Under the pieces are notes generated by a model that searched no databases, was not told where the DNA came from, and saw only the letters and a list, made by a program, of their open reading frames with translations. From an uncultured Schlesneria sp. (GTDB lineage Bacteria; Planctomycetota; Planctomycetia; Planctomycetales; Planctomycetaceae): 64,000 bases of DNA. The stretch's first letter is position 1. Every line of letters begins with the position of its first letter. Shown one piece after another: positions 46,737-57,890 of the stretch. The translations under genes and the position numbers were made by a program. The stretch is taken from NCBI GenBank assembly GCA_903840265.1, contig CAIMFH010000088.1:26940-90939 (forward strand), in the 5' to 3' direction.

Positions 46737-46750
46737 GGAATTCTGTTCTC

Positions 46751-47617
46751 ATGACAGCTCGATTGATTGACGGCAAAGCCATTGCGGCACGAATTCGCGA
46801 GCAATTGGCCGGTGAGGTCGCGGAGTTTCACCAGTCAACGCAAATTGTTCCCAAACTCGCGGCCGTGCTGGTTGGAGCCGATCCGGCCAGCCAGGTGTAT
46901 GTCCGCAACAAGGAACAGGCTTGCGCCAAGATTGGCATGGCCAGCGATGTTCATCGTCTGCCAGAATCAACGACGCAAGCCGAATTGCTGGATCTGGTCG
47001 GCCAACTGAACGCCGATCCGCTCGTGCACGGGATTCTCGTTCAGCTTCCCCTGCCCAAGCATATCCACGAAACAACGATCCTGGATTCAGTGACTCCGCT
47101 GAAGGATGTCGATTGTTTTCATCCCGAAAACGTCGGCCTCATGGTGCAGGGACGACCACGATTCCTTCCGTGTACGCCGCACGGTGTGCAGGTCTTGCTG
47201 GCTGAATCGGGAGCCGAAGTGGACGGGGCTCACGTCGTTGTTCTCGGTCGCAGCGAGATCGTCGGCAAGCCCGTCGCGATGATGCTGGTTCAGAAAGGCG
47301 AGACTGCGAATGCCACTGTGACCATCTGTCACAGCCGGACGAAGAACCTCGCGGAAATCGTCCGCTCGGCGGACATCCTGATCGCGGCCATCGGCAAGGC
47401 TGAATTTGTCACACCAGACATGCTGAAACCGGGAGTGGTCGTCATCGACGTCGGGATCAATCGCGTCAACGATCGCTTGGTGGGCGATGTCCAATTCGAG
47501 GGTGTCCGAGAGATTGCTTCTGCGATCACGCCCGTTCCGGGCGGAGTCGGCCCGATGACGATCGCTATGCTGCTGAAAAACACGCTGACCGCGGCCAGAA
47601 TTGCCGCTGCGAATTGA
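46751..47617 (+). CDS. folD: Bifunctional methylenetetrahydrofolate dehydrogenase / methenyltetrahydrofolate cyclohydrolase
   Basis: 288 residues. It supplies 10-formyl-THF for purines and initiator tRNA. Family marks: KLAAVLVGADPASQVYVRNKEQAC (catalytic Lys in the YVxxK motif), GILVQLPLPKHI, PLKDVDCFHPENVG, VVLGRSEIVGKPVA and TPVPGGVGPMTIAMLLKNT. The KDVDGFHP motif here has Cys where Gly is nearly always found. ATG at 46751 matches the family's start (TARLIDGKAIA); the longer frame overlaps the sulfatase. It is probably cotranscribed with the sulfatase, though they have no shared role. Confidence 0.94.
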   Translation: MTARLIDGKAIAARIREQLAGEVAEFHQSTQIVPKLAAVLVGADPASQVYVRNKEQACAKIGMASDVHRLPESTTQAELLDLVGQLNADPLVHGILVQLPLPKHIHETTILDSVTPLKDVDCFHPENVGLMVQGRPRFLPCTPHGVQVLLAESGAEVDGAHVVVLGRSEIVGKPVAMMLVQKGETANATVTICHSRTKNLAEIVRSADILIAAIGKAEFVTPDMLKPGVVVIDVGINRVNDRLVGDVQFEGVREIASAITPVPGGVGPMTIAMLLKNTLTAARIAAAN

Positions 47618-47748
47618 TCGGTCCCGCGACACATCTCCTTCTGGGGATTCACCTTTACACGTTTTGGCAGAGCTGATAGGTTTTGCGCCCAAGATGTTCG
47701 GGCGTCGCCCGGAAGATTGGGAATCCTCTCGGTTGTGCTGACTCTATC

Positions 47749-49215
47749 ATGAGTGATCCGTCGCGCGGGCTCGTCCCGATTGATTTTGCCGACCTCGCAT
47801 CGCATGCCGCACCATCGCCGGCCCCCGTCAGCGACGTGGTATCCGGTGCAAAACCGAGTGCGAAGCCTGACCTCGCCGGCATGTCGGCGCTGCAGACACT
47901 GAAAAGCACGGAATTGTTGCTGGCATCGCTCGCTGTGGAGACAGGCAAGCCGGCGGAATTCGTTCCGCTCGAACCCGATCGCCTGGAAGCGACCGGCATG
48001 TCTCCCGAAGAAGTCGAGCGATTGATCCTCAAGTACCTGTTGGGTCGTGGGTCCAGCGAGGGACGCCGGATCGCCCAAAGCCTGTGCCTGCCATTTGGAT
48101 TGCTGGCACCCATATTTAATGATTTGAAGGCGCTGCAACTGGTGGCCTATCGCAATGCCACGTCGATGGGCGACTACGAATATATCCTGACTGACTTGGG
48201 TCGCGAACGGGCTCGCCGCTATAGCGAAGAATGCACCTATTTTGGTGCGGCCCCGGTTTCACTGAAGGAATACGTGCAATCGGTGAAGGCGCAGACGATC
48301 ACCAACTACAGCACGACCAACGCTGATTTGAAGCGAGCGTTTTCTGATCTGATCATCAACGACAGCATGCTGCGCCGCCTGGGCCCTGCAATCAATTCGG
48401 GGCGGGGGATGTTTCTGTTCGGTCCGGCTGGTAACGGTAAAACAAGCATTGCTGAACGCGTCACTAGTTGCTTCGGATCGACGATCTATATCCCCAAGGC
48501 GATTGGGGTTGATGGCGACATCATTCGCGTCTTCGATCCGATCATTCACGAACGCATTGAAGATCCCCCGTCAAGTGGCGGTCTGATGAAAGAATCCAAA
48601 GTCGATTCGCGCTGGATCAAGATTCGCCGGCCTACGGTGATTGCCGGCGGCGAACTGACAATGGAAGAACTTGAGATTCGTCAGAACCAGGCCACCAAGA
48701 TCTGCGAAGCTCCGATTCAGTTGAAAAGTAACTGCGGCACATTAGTCATCGATGACTTTGGCCGTCAGCGGATGCCCGTCGTGGAACTGCTGAATCGCTG
48801 GATCGTTCCGTTGGAAAAGCGGTACGACTTCCTGAGCGTTCCCTGTGGGAAACGAATCCAGGTTCCCTTCGATCAACTGATCATTTTCTCCACCAATCTG
48901 GAGCCCCGCGATCTGGTCGATGCCGCCTTCCTGCGACGAATCCCCTACAAGATTCCGGTTCCAGATCCGTCGGTTGATGAGTTCCACAAGCTGTTTGTCT
49001 TGATGGCGAACTCTCTCGGTTTCACCTATGAAAAGCGAGCCGTCGACTATCTTCTGGCCAAACATTACGCGCCCGTCCAGCGACCGCTGCGTGCCTGTCA
49101 GCCACGAGACATCCTGCTGCAAGTGAAATTCTTCTGTCAGTACAACGATCAGCCGATTCGCTTGACACCCGAAGCGATTGACTTCGCCTGTGAGACCTAT
49201 TTCTCGGTGATGTAA
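47749..49215 (+). CDS. AAA-type ATPase with an N-terminal winged-helix-like region
   Basis: About 488 residues. The N-terminal third has [54 protein letters not shown], a winged-helix-like segment. The P-loop domain follows: Walker [10 protein letters not shown] (residue 225 on), a long insertion with [17 protein letters not shown], Walker [11 protein letters not shown] (about 331) and sensor-1-like [23 protein letters not shown] lid-like C-terminal part ends in [20 protein letters not shown]. No membrane helix. The combination is a planctomycete-type ATPase of unknown role. ATG at 47749 follows a gap of about 130 bases from folD. Confidence 0.82.
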   Translation: MSDPSRGLVPIDFADLASHAAPSPAPVSDVVSGAKPSAKPDLAGMSALQTLKSTELLLASLAVETGKPAEFVPLEPDRLEATGMSPEEVERLILKYLLGRGSSEGRRIAQSLCLPFGLLAPIFNDLKALQLVAYRNATSMGDYEYILTDLGRERARRYSEECTYFGAAPVSLKEYVQSVKAQTITNYSTTNADLKRAFSDLIINDSMLRRLGPAINSGRGMFLFGPAGNGKTSIAERVTSCFGSTIYIPKAIGVDGDIIRVFDPIIHERIEDPPSSGGLMKESKVDSRWIKIRRPTVIAGGELTMEELEIRQNQATKICEAPIQLKSNCGTLVIDDFGRQRMPVVELLNRWIVPLEKRYDFLSVPCGKRIQVPFDQLIIFSTNLEPRDLVDAAFLRRIPYKIPVPDPSVDEFHKLFVLMANSLGFTYEKRAVDYLLAKHYAPVQRPLRACQPRDILLQVKFFCQYNDQPIRLTPEAIDFACETYFSVM

Positions 49216-49642
49216 GCCCAATGCAGTAGGCACACTCCGTGTGCCGTTGGGGGACAGAGTGAGGCGAGCAGCATCGATTCCTGAAGCGAGAACGAGGCAC
49301 ACGGAGTGTGCCTTCTACATTGAAAATGCCTCGCCGATACCGACTCTCAGATGAGCTGCGCTTGGTCAACACGCGGATAACTTACTCCGCACGCTCCCTG
49401 AAGGTGGAGCAAGCGAAATTGGATCTACGCGAAGGCGCAGAGAGTCGCAGCGAACTAAATTCTGTGCTGCACGACCCCAACCCCGAAAAAGCGGCATGCT
49501 CTTAACTCGCCGCGACTTGCGAAAAATCTCGTCTGACTCGACAATGCGCTCTGTCCGTGAGTAAGGTTGGGCAGGCTGTCTACAATCCGGACGGAAATGG
49601 GTGAGATTTGGCAGCGATTGCTGCGTCAACACGGAGGCAACA
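49216..49642. other. Repeat-bearing intergenic region before ispG
   Basis: About 430 bases. The first 100 hold the palindromic element at 49226-49318; the rest shows no gene or hairpin I can support. A short frame at 49308-49505 has no family resemblance. Confidence 0.5.
49226..49318. repeat. Compound palindromic element A
   Basis: The left arm GTAGGCACACTCCGTGTGCC (49226-49245) is inverted at 49296-49318 with three extra bases before the final TAC, leaving a spacer of about 50 bases. Each arm is also self-complementary (GGCACAC-TCC-GTGTGCC). One further arm occurs at 55922-55939. It could form a long hairpin or two small ones and may end transcription of the AAA ATPase gene. It resembles an interspersed repeat rather than a unique site. 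Confidence 0.75.
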
Positions 49643-50785
49643 GTGGAACTTCGGCGAAATCCGACTCGTGCGGTGAAGATTGGCTCGGCAACGATTGGTG
49701 CGGGTCACCCCATTGCCGTGCAGAGCATGACGGCGACTCACACTCAGGATATCGACGCGACAGTCGCCCAGATCGAAGCGCTCTATGCCGCCGGTGCCGA
49801 TGTCATTCGTGTCGCGGTCGACAGCAACAAAGATGCTGTGGCTCTGGCCGAGATTCGGAAGCAGACCAAGGCGAATCTGGCGGTTGACCTGCAGGAAAAT
49901 TATCGACTCGCCGAGGTGGTCGCCCCTTACGTCGACAAGATCCGCTACAACCCCGGACACCTCTATCACCACGAGCGAGAAAAGCCGTGGCAGGAAAAGG
50001 TCGGCTATCTGGCGAAGATCGCCCTCGATCATGATTGCGCGATGCGTGTCGGCGTGAACTGCGGTTCGGTCGATCCTGCCAAGAAAGAAAAGTACGACCC
50101 CGCCGATTCGATCACCCCGATGCTCGAAAGCGCCTGGGAACACTGCGACTTCCTCGATTCGCTCGGGTTCGAACGCTATTGCGTATCGATGAAAGATTCG
50201 GATCCAAGCAAGGTCATTGAAGGCAACCGGAGATTTGCGGAAAAGCGTCCCGACATTCCGCTACACTTGGGGGTCACCGAGGCGGGGATGCCGCCTGATG
50301 GAATCATCAAGACTCGGATGGCGTTTGAGCAACTGATCAGTCAGGGAATCGGCGACACGATCCGTGTGTCGCTGACCGTACCCAATTCGCGCAAGCCCGA
50401 AGAGATCGTGGCGGGGCGCAAAATTCTCGAAGACATTGCGGCAGGGCGAGTTCGTTCATTTGTTGATTATGGTCTGCAGACGCTGAACATTATCAGTTGT
50501 CCGAGCTGCTCGCGCGTCGAAAACGAAGCATTCATCGACCTGGCTCAACAAGTCAAAGAGATGACCTCGTACGCCAAAGATCATGCCGTCACGATTGCAG
50601 TCATGGGCTGCCGAGTGAACGGCCCTGGCGAGACTGACGATGCCGATTTGGGACTGTGGTGCGGTCCTACGTTTGTGAACTTGAAGAAGGGGCCAGCAGA
50701 ATTGGGGGCGTTTCCCTATGACGCCATCCTACCGCGGCTGAAAGAAGAATTGGATAAAGTCATTGCGGCCAAGTCGGCCGGCTAA
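49643..50785 (+). CDS. ispG: 4-hydroxy-3-methylbut-2-enyl-diphosphate synthase (flavodoxin), IspG
   Basis: 380 residues. It carries out the reductive ring-opening of MEcPP to HMBPP in the non-mevalonate isoprenoid pathway. The 4Fe-4S cluster Cys residues are in [11 protein letters not shown] and [17 protein letters not shown]. The N-terminus [32 protein letters not shown] is the classical IspG opening. GTG at 49643 is chosen because GGAGG lies 5 bases upstream and it places MELRRNPTR at the start; a GTG at 49601 is in frame with no site. It is of the short form without the large insertion of plant and chlamydial enzymes. Confidence 0.95.
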   Translation: MELRRNPTRAVKIGSATIGAGHPIAVQSMTATHTQDIDATVAQIEALYAAGADVIRVAVDSNKDAVALAEIRKQTKANLAVDLQENYRLAEVVAPYVDKIRYNPGHLYHHEREKPWQEKVGYLAKIALDHDCAMRVGVNCGSVDPAKKEKYDPADSITPMLESAWEHCDFLDSLGFERYCVSMKDSDPSKVIEGNRRFAEKRPDIPLHLGVTEAGMPPDGIIKTRMAFEQLISQGIGDTIRVSLTVPNSRKPEEIVAGRKILEDIAAGRVRSFVDYGLQTLNIISCPSCSRVENEAFIDLAQQVKEMTSYAKDHAVTIAVMGCRVNGPGETDDADLGLWCGPTFVNLKKGPAELGAFPYDAILPRLKEELDKVIAAKSAG

Positions 50786-50940
50786 CTGGTTTTACGACCA
50801 AGACATCCAGACCGAAGCGACGGGAACAACGACAGAAAACTGGTTCGCGACATCCGAATGCTCCGAACCTTTTCTGCCGAGACTTGTCAGTCTTTTTGGT
50901 CCTGCGGTGTCTGTGTTCATTTTTGGAAAGAACATCGGAC

Positions 50941-51552
50941 ATGCTCGGAACGCAACTGAAACCCGCCGAATACCTCAAACGCTGCGCCGAAGTCTTCGAC
51001 ACGCTCGACATCTCCCAGATTGAAGGACTCGCCGATGACATCTACTCAGCCTACGAAAACGGCCGGTTCGTCTTTCTGATCGGGAACGGCGGCAGTGGTT
51101 CAAACTGCTCGCACTTCTGCGAAGACCTGGGAAAGAGCACGCTGGATCGCAAGGACTTCACCAACGATTCCGTGAAGCGTCTGAAGGTCCTCAGCCTGAC
51201 CGACAATACTCCGTACATCCTTGCTTGGGGCAACGACGAAGGCTTTGATCAGGTCTTCGTTCAGCAGCTCAAGAATTTCGCATCTCCTGGCGACGTTCTG
51301 ATCGCGATCAGCGGCAGCGGTAACAGCCCGAACATTCTGAACGCGGTCGAATGGGCCAACCGCCACGAACTGGTGACGTGGGGGATTACCGGCTACTCCG
51401 GTGGCAAACTGAAGCCACTCGGCAAGAAGAATCTGCATGTCCCGCTGGACGACATGGGCATGGTCGAATCCGTGCATCTGGTCGCTTTTCACTGGATCCT
51501 GAACGACATTCACGGTCGGATCAACAAGGTGGGCCGTTACGCCACCAAGTAG
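50941..51552 (+). CDS. SIS-domain phosphosugar isomerase (GmhA-like)
   Basis: About 203 residues. The SIS fold is seen in [23 protein letters not shown] (phosphate-binding loop), then [23 protein letters not shown], and a C-terminal helix [20 protein letters not shown], as in sedoheptulose-7-phosphate isomerase GmhA. It would make D-glycero-D-manno-heptose 7-phosphate for lipopolysaccharide or surface glycans. No other heptose genes are adjacent, so the exact substrate stays open. ATG at 50941 gives the family's start. Confidence 0.85.
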   Translation: MLGTQLKPAEYLKRCAEVFDTLDISQIEGLADDIYSAYENGRFVFLIGNGGSGSNCSHFCEDLGKSTLDRKDFTNDSVKRLKVLSLTDNTPYILAWGNDEGFDQVFVQQLKNFASPGDVLIAISGSGNSPNILNAVEWANRHELVTWGITGYSGGKLKPLGKKNLHVPLDDMGMVESVHLVAFHWILNDIHGRINKVGRYATK

Positions 51553-51572
51553 CTGGTGCATCTCGGACATCA

Positions 51573-51667
51573 TTTAACCGCGTGGGCATCGCCCCGCGCG
51601 GTTTCAGCTTTTGATGGGTCCGGGTTACGATGTTGCCGACGCGCGGGGCAATGCTCACGCGGTTAAA
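51573..51667. repeat. Compound palindromic element B
   Basis: The arm at 51573-51600 (TTTAACCGCGTGGGCATCGC then CCCGCGCG) is repeated inverted at 51640-51667 with 26 of 28 bases matching, around a 39-base spacer. The arm is also partly self-complementary (CCGCG...CGCGG). It lies between the SIS gene and the EF-G start, 42 bases before the ATG, so it is in the likely 5' leader of EF-G and could form a strong hairpin. Confidence 0.75.
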
Positions 51668-51709
51668 CGAGTTCAAGATTTTTTCCGTTCATTCGATAAG
51701 TACCGTTCC

Positions 51710-53779
<2,070 letters not shown>

Positions 53780-53798
53780 GAACCGGCGGCACCTCTGT

Positions 53799-53877
53799 CT
53801 TCTCTGCGCTCTTCGTGCGTCTGTATTTCAATGCACATGACTAGTTGAAACGCAGAGGCACGAAGGGCGCAGAGAAG
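53799..53877. repeat. Inverted repeat C between convergent EF-G and argS genes
   Basis: Arm CTTCTCTGCGCTCTTCGTGC plus GTCTG (53799-53823) is matched inverted at 53853-53877 (23 of 25 bases), around a spacer of 29 bases. It lies between two convergent stops (53779 and 53895), where a bidirectional terminator would be expected. Sequences of the form CACGAAGGGCGCAGAGAAG are repeat-like. Probably a terminator of repeat origin. Confidence 0.75.
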
Positions 53878-53894
53878 TGCAAAACCGATCTCAG

Positions 53895-55844
53895 CTACAT
53901 CTGCTCCGTAACGCCGATCCCAAGCAATTCTAAGCCCTGCTTCAGGACTCGCGCGGTCGCGTCGCACAGTAGCAGGCGGCTCGTACGCAAGGCGGCATCT
54001 GGCTCCTTGAGTACGATGCACTTGTCATAAAACTGGGCGAAGATGTTTGCGGTTTCGAACAGGTATTGAGTCAGCAGGTTTGGTCGGTAGTCCACCGCAA
54101 CGTCGGACACAGCTTGATCGAACGCATTCAACTGCAATGCAAGCACTCGTTCGGCAGGGCTACCGAGAATAATCGGGGCATCTTCACCACGCAGGGCTGC
54201 AACGTCGACTTCACCCTTCCTCAGAATTCCGCAGACACGAGCATACGCGTACTGAATGTATGTCGCTGTGTCCCCGTTGGTGGCCAGCATCTTCTCCCAA
54301 CTGAAGACGTAATCGCTGTCCCGGTTATGATTCAGGTCGACGTAGATGATCGCGCCAATTCCAACAAGTTCCGCGACTCGTCCTCGCTCTTCGTCAGGAA
54401 GGTGAACGCTGTTAACGTCGACGATCTTGCGAGCATTCTGCACGGCTTCGTCGAGCAAGCTTTCCAGACCAACAGTGTCACCCGATCGCGTCTTGAACGG
54501 ACGTCGATCATCGCCCAGCACGGTCCCAAAGCTGACGTGGCGGAATTCGGTCTTGTCGAATCCGAGTTTCTTGGCTGTGGAGAACAGCAGTTGAAAGTGT
54601 TCACCCTGCCGTGAATCGACGACATACAGGCTTGCATCGGCGTGCAGCGTTTCCACTCGATGTCGAATCGTCGCCAGGTCGGTAGTTGCGTAGGTGAAAG
54701 CACCATCTGCCTTCTGCACGATGAAGGGAGCTTCGTTTCCTTCGATAAAGACGCACGTCGCGCCGTTGCTCTCGACCGCCAGCTTCTTTCGCTTCAGCTC
54801 TTCGACGGTCCCAGCGAGCATCGGGTTGTACCAACTCTCGCCGAGCGTCATGTCAAACTTGACGCCAAATCGCTGGTAGACGGATTCCAGGGCCTGCAGG
54901 CATTGCGGCACGAATTCGTCCCACAGTCGCTTATTCTCGGCGTCACCCGCGTGCAGTTTTGCCGTTTCTCGTCGAGCTAGTTCCGCGATCTGCGGATGCG
55001 CATCCGCCAACGCTTTCAGATGCGGATTGGCGTCGACAGCCTCGATCTTTTTCTTCGCAGATTCAATCTCATCCTTCGATGCGGCCAGATCCTGTTCCTG
55101 TCGCTTCAGGTTTCGAGCCGCATCCTTATCAGCGGGATTGGCTGTTGCGGTTGCTTTCGCTGCGGCCACAGCTTGCACTTTCAGCGGTAGTTCCTGCTGC
55201 AGCTTGGGCAGCTTGGCGACGACCTCGTGATAGTCAGAAAGCTGGTTGACCAGACGATAGAGTCGAGCCAGTTCCGCGACCGGGGCTTGTTCGTACGCCG
55301 CCTGATCTCGGAAGTGCTTGTAACCGTAGATGATCATGCCGAACTGAGTGCCCCAGTCGCCGACGTGATTGTCGGACAGAACATGGTGCCCGAGAAACTT
55401 CAGCACTTTGTAGAGAGCATGGCCGATCACCGTGCTTCGCAGGTGTCCCACGTGCATCGGTTTGGCGACGTTCGGTGATGAAAAATCGACGATATACGTC
55501 CGTGGAGTCCCGACAGGAGCAACGCCCAACCGCTCGTCGCGACACAGCTTGGCGGTTTCGAGAGCGAGATAGTCTGTTTTGACCCGCAGGTTGATAAAGC
55601 CAGGGCCTGCAATTTCAGGCGTGTCGCAGATGTCGGCGACATCCAGCTTCGCGATAATCGCTTGTGCCATGTCGCGGGGTGGCTGTTTGTGCTGCTTGGC
55701 CAGCGGCATCGCGCAGTTGGCTTGGAAGTCGCCAAACTTGGTGTCCGTGGTTGGCTTGAGCATTTCGACAAACGAATCAGGCGCGTCCGTGAAAGATACC
55801 AGGGCCTGTCGCAGTCGGGATCGAAGTTCAGCCAGCAGATTCAT
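53895..55844 (-). CDS. argS: Arginyl-tRNA synthetase with a large charged insertion
   Basis: 649 residues, against about 560-580 in most bacteria. Class I motif SSPNVAKPMHVGHLRST (HVGH at 131-134) and DNHVGDWGTQFGMIIYGY define the catalytic core; the anticodon-binding end reads FETANIFAQFYDKCIVLKE. The surplus lies at about residues 205-295, a Lys/Glu/Ala-rich stretch (KLPKLQQELPLKVQAVAAAK, DAARNLKRQEQDLAASKDE) predicted to be coiled-coil. It charges tRNA-Arg. rsfS lies about 150 bases upstream on the same strand. The first ATG of the frame is used. Confidence 0.95.
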   Translation of the reverse strand: MNLLAELRSRLRQALVSFTDAPDSFVEMLKPTTDTKFGDFQANCAMPLAKQHKQPPRDMAQAIIAKLDVADICDTPEIAGPGFINLRVKTDYLALETAKLCRDERLGVAPVGTPRTYIVDFSSPNVAKPMHVGHLRSTVIGHALYKVLKFLGHHVLSDNHVGDWGTQFGMIIYGYKHFRDQAAYEQAPVAELARLYRLVNQLSDYHEVVAKLPKLQQELPLKVQAVAAAKATATANPADKDAARNLKRQEQDLAASKDEIESAKKKIEAVDANPHLKALADAHPQIAELARRETAKLHAGDAENKRLWDEFVPQCLQALESVYQRFGVKFDMTLGESWYNPMLAGTVEELKRKKLAVESNGATCVFIEGNEAPFIVQKADGAFTYATTDLATIRHRVETLHADASLYVVDSRQGEHFQLLFSTAKKLGFDKTEFRHVSFGTVLGDDRRPFKTRSGDTVGLESLLDEAVQNARKIVDVNSVHLPDEERGRVAELVGIGAIIYVDLNHNRDSDYVFSWEKMLATNGDTATYIQYAYARVCGILRKGEVDVAALRGEDAPIILGSPAERVLALQLNAFDQAVSDVAVDYRPNLLTQYLFETANIFAQFYDKCIVLKEPDAALRTSRLLLCDATARVLKQGLELLGIGVTEQM

Positions 55845-55921
55845 GAACGTCAGTCCTCAATCGAAACTCTTCCGGGACGGGGAGGCGCGAGGCTTCCGCC
55901 GAGCCGTGTTCCTGTAAAGTA

Positions 55922-55939
55922 GTAGGCACACTCCGTGTG
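55922..55939. repeat. Single arm of palindromic element A
   Basis: GTAGGCACACTCCGTGTG here repeats the first 18 bases of the left arm of the element at 49226. It is followed by TCACAATCC, with no second arm. It lies between rsfS and argS. Confidence 0.6.
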
Positions 55940-55992
55940 TCACAATCCGGACGCAGAGAGCGTGCGGTCGACATTCGTCAGCAGTAATTCAC

Positions 55993-56475
55993 TTACTTGC
56001 TACCAGAGGCCAATGGCTCACCGGCGATGGCCTTCCAATCAACGCGGCGTGCGTCGGCCCACAAACCTTCCAGGTCGTACAGTTCACGAGCTTCTGGCAG
56101 CATGACATGCAGGACGATATCGCCCCAGTCCTGCAACAGCCATGTGCTGACGCGTTCGCCTTCGGTGTTGGGGACCGAGTTACCGCGTGCCTTCATCAAA
56201 ACCCGCGATTCACTGGCCAGCGCGGCCATCGTACGGGGATTGTTGCAGGTCGTGATGACGAAGAAATCCATAATCGGAGTGATCGCCGTCAGGTCCAGCA
56301 CCACGGTTTCTTTGCCGCGGAATTCCTCACAAGCGCGAGCGATCTGGCAGGCGTCCGCAAGGCTTTTTTCCAGACGAGCCTTCTGCTTCGCGCTCATCGG
56401 GGCAGTGGTGGTGGTGGTGGTGGTGGTCGTTTCGCTGGTGGTCAGTGTCGCGCTAATGGGAAAAGCTCCGTTCAA
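55993..56475 (-). CDS. rsfS: Ribosome silencing factor RsfS
   Basis: About 160 residues. RsfS binds ribosomal protein L14 and blocks subunit joining in starvation. The family domain is clear: KETVVLDLTAITPIMDFFVITTCNNPRTMAALA, then W-LLQDWGDIVLHVMLPEARELYDLEGLWADA. The first 26 residues include a run of eight Thr (codon repeat on the minus strand) and may not be translated; the ATG at 56397 (MSAKQKARLE) is an alternative start, and TTG at 56475 is weak. It is probably cotranscribed with argS downstream. Confidence 0.92.
   Translation of the reverse strand: MNGAFPISATLTTSETTTTTTTTTAPMSAKQKARLEKSLADACQIARACEEFRGKETVVLDLTAITPIMDFFVITTCNNPRTMAALASESRVLMKARGNSVPNTEGERVSTWLLQDWGDIVLHVMLPEARELYDLEGLWADARRVDWKAIAGEPLASGSK
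56405..56428. repeat. GTG/ACC trinucleotide tract
   Basis: Seven GTG units followed by GTC on the plus strand, coding eight consecutive Thr near the RsfS N-terminus on the minus strand. Short enough to be chance but prone to slippage. Confidence 0.8.
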
Positions 56476-56873
56476 TCGTCATCAATATCGGAATCTACGA
56501 ATGCCTTGCGAGCATCAAGTAGACGATTCATCGCGGTGGCAGGTTCGCCCGCAATCCGGAAGAAACCCGCAAGATTGGGACAGCCTGTTCCCGCTGTTGC
56601 AGGCGACTTCCACTTCTCAATTCGTCACATCCAGCTCGATTGGGGATCAAAAGATCTGCGAAGCGGATCGACCAGGCGACTTCCGTCGAACATATCGTCC
56701 CTAACTCCGGCAGAATGTTCAAGGTACAGCGGGATATCCGTCAAAACGTGGCCGATTTCTGCCGGCTCGAACGACGGTCCTCACGAGTAATTTTGACCAA
56801 GTCCGGTGAAGATTTTCATCCATCAGGATTCGTCAATTTGACGAATGCCGTCTGGCATTGATAGCATCCTGCC
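56476..56873. other. Intergenic region between divergent rsfS and pyrB genes
   Basis: About 400 bases. No supported gene. It includes the palindrome at 56828-56846 immediately before pyrB and must hold both promoters. Confidence 0.5.
56828..56858 (+). promoter_or_regulatory. Palindrome and small hairpin just upstream of pyrB
   Basis: ATTCGTCAATTTGACGAAT (56828-56846) is a perfect 9-bp palindrome around one central T. It runs directly into ATGCC-GTCT-GGCAT (56845-56858), a second, tight inverted repeat. The pair ends 15 bases before the pyrB start. This is a good operator or leader-attenuator candidate; the regulator cannot be named. Confidence 0.45.
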
Positions 56874-57848
56874 ATGTCGCCTTCCGCCTCCCCGTCTGCT
56901 GCACCACCTGCGCTCTGGAACCGCCCACATCTGCTGGGTTTACAGGGGCTTTCTGCTGCCGAATTGACCGTCATTCTAGATCGGGCGGCCGATTTCAAAC
57001 GTTTGCACGCCGCTGGTCAGACGAAGCTGGATCACCTGAAGGGCGTGACGGTCGGCAACTTGTTTTTCGAGCCCTCCACCCGCACGAAAACGAGTTTCAG
57101 CCTGGCTGCGAAGCGACTTTCGGCCGACACGGTCGACTTTACCGCATCGGGCAGCAGCCTGTCGAAGGGTGAGACTTTTATCGACACGGCCCGAAATATC
57201 GAAGCGATGGGTGTGACCCAGATGGTCGTGCGGCACAGCACGTCGGGTGCCCCCTATCACTTGACGAAACATCTCAAGGCGGGAGTGATTAACGCTGGCG
57301 ATGGCACGCACGAGCATCCGACTCAGGGGCTGCTTGATATCTTCACCATACGTGAACATCGCGGGCAGATTGCTGGCCTGACGGTCGCTCTCGTCGGCGA
57401 TATCCTGCACAGTCGCGTCGCCCGATCCAATATCTGGGGCCTGACGACGCTAGGAGCGAAGGTAATCGTCTGTGGTCCGGCGACGTTGATCCCGCCGGAA
57501 ATCGAACGACTGGGTGTCGAAATCAGTCATAGTCTAGACGCCATCGTCCCCAGGACAGATGTGATCAACTTGCTCCGAATCCAGGCCGAACGACAGCGGA
57601 GTGCGTTCTTTCCGTCGATTTACGAGTACGCCCACTTCTTCGGGATGAACGGCAATCGCGTCCAACGAGCCCGCAAGGACGTGCTGATCCTGGCACCCGG
57701 ACCAATTAACCGGGGTGTCGAACTGACGCCCGATGTGGCGGATGGCGACCATAGTGTGATTCTGGATCAGGTGACGAACGGTCTGTTCATCCGCATGGCA
57801 TGCCTTTCGTTGTTACACGAGGCCCGATCTGTGTCGGGACAGCATTGA
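56874..57848 (+). CDS. pyrB: Aspartate carbamoyltransferase catalytic subunit
   Basis: 324 residues. It makes carbamoyl-aspartate, the first committed step of pyrimidine synthesis. Carbamoyl-phosphate motif [12 protein letters not shown] (64-75), RHSTSGAP near 118, [14 protein letters not shown] near 140 and the Arg/Gln segment RIQAERQ are visible. There is no pyrI regulatory subunit. The dihydroorotase-like gene 42 bases downstream is probably its non-catalytic partner in a class A-type complex as in Pseudomonas. The start gives a Pro/Ala/Ser-rich lead before WNRPHLLGL. Confidence 0.95.
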   Translation: MSPSASPSAAPPALWNRPHLLGLQGLSAAELTVILDRAADFKRLHAAGQTKLDHLKGVTVGNLFFEPSTRTKTSFSLAAKRLSADTVDFTASGSSLSKGETFIDTARNIEAMGVTQMVVRHSTSGAPYHLTKHLKAGVINAGDGTHEHPTQGLLDIFTIREHRGQIAGLTVALVGDILHSRVARSNIWGLTTLGAKVIVCGPATLIPPEIERLGVEISHSLDAIVPRTDVINLLRIQAERQRSAFFPSIYEYAHFFGMNGNRVQRARKDVLILAPGPINRGVELTPDVADGDHSVILDQVTNGLFIRMACLSLLHEARSVSGQH

Positions 57849-57890
57849 GATTTTGATGGAAGCAATCCCGCGCCGAAGGCCCTGCAATTC

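Noticed and set aside
49308..49505. Plus-strand frame of 65 codons after the AAA ATPase gene
   Set aside because: Begins inside palindromic element A; no ribosome site, no family resemblance.
56405..56428. GTG repeat considered as a CRISPR- or phase-variation-type repeat
   Set aside because: Too short and with no spacers; only a codon-repeat tract.
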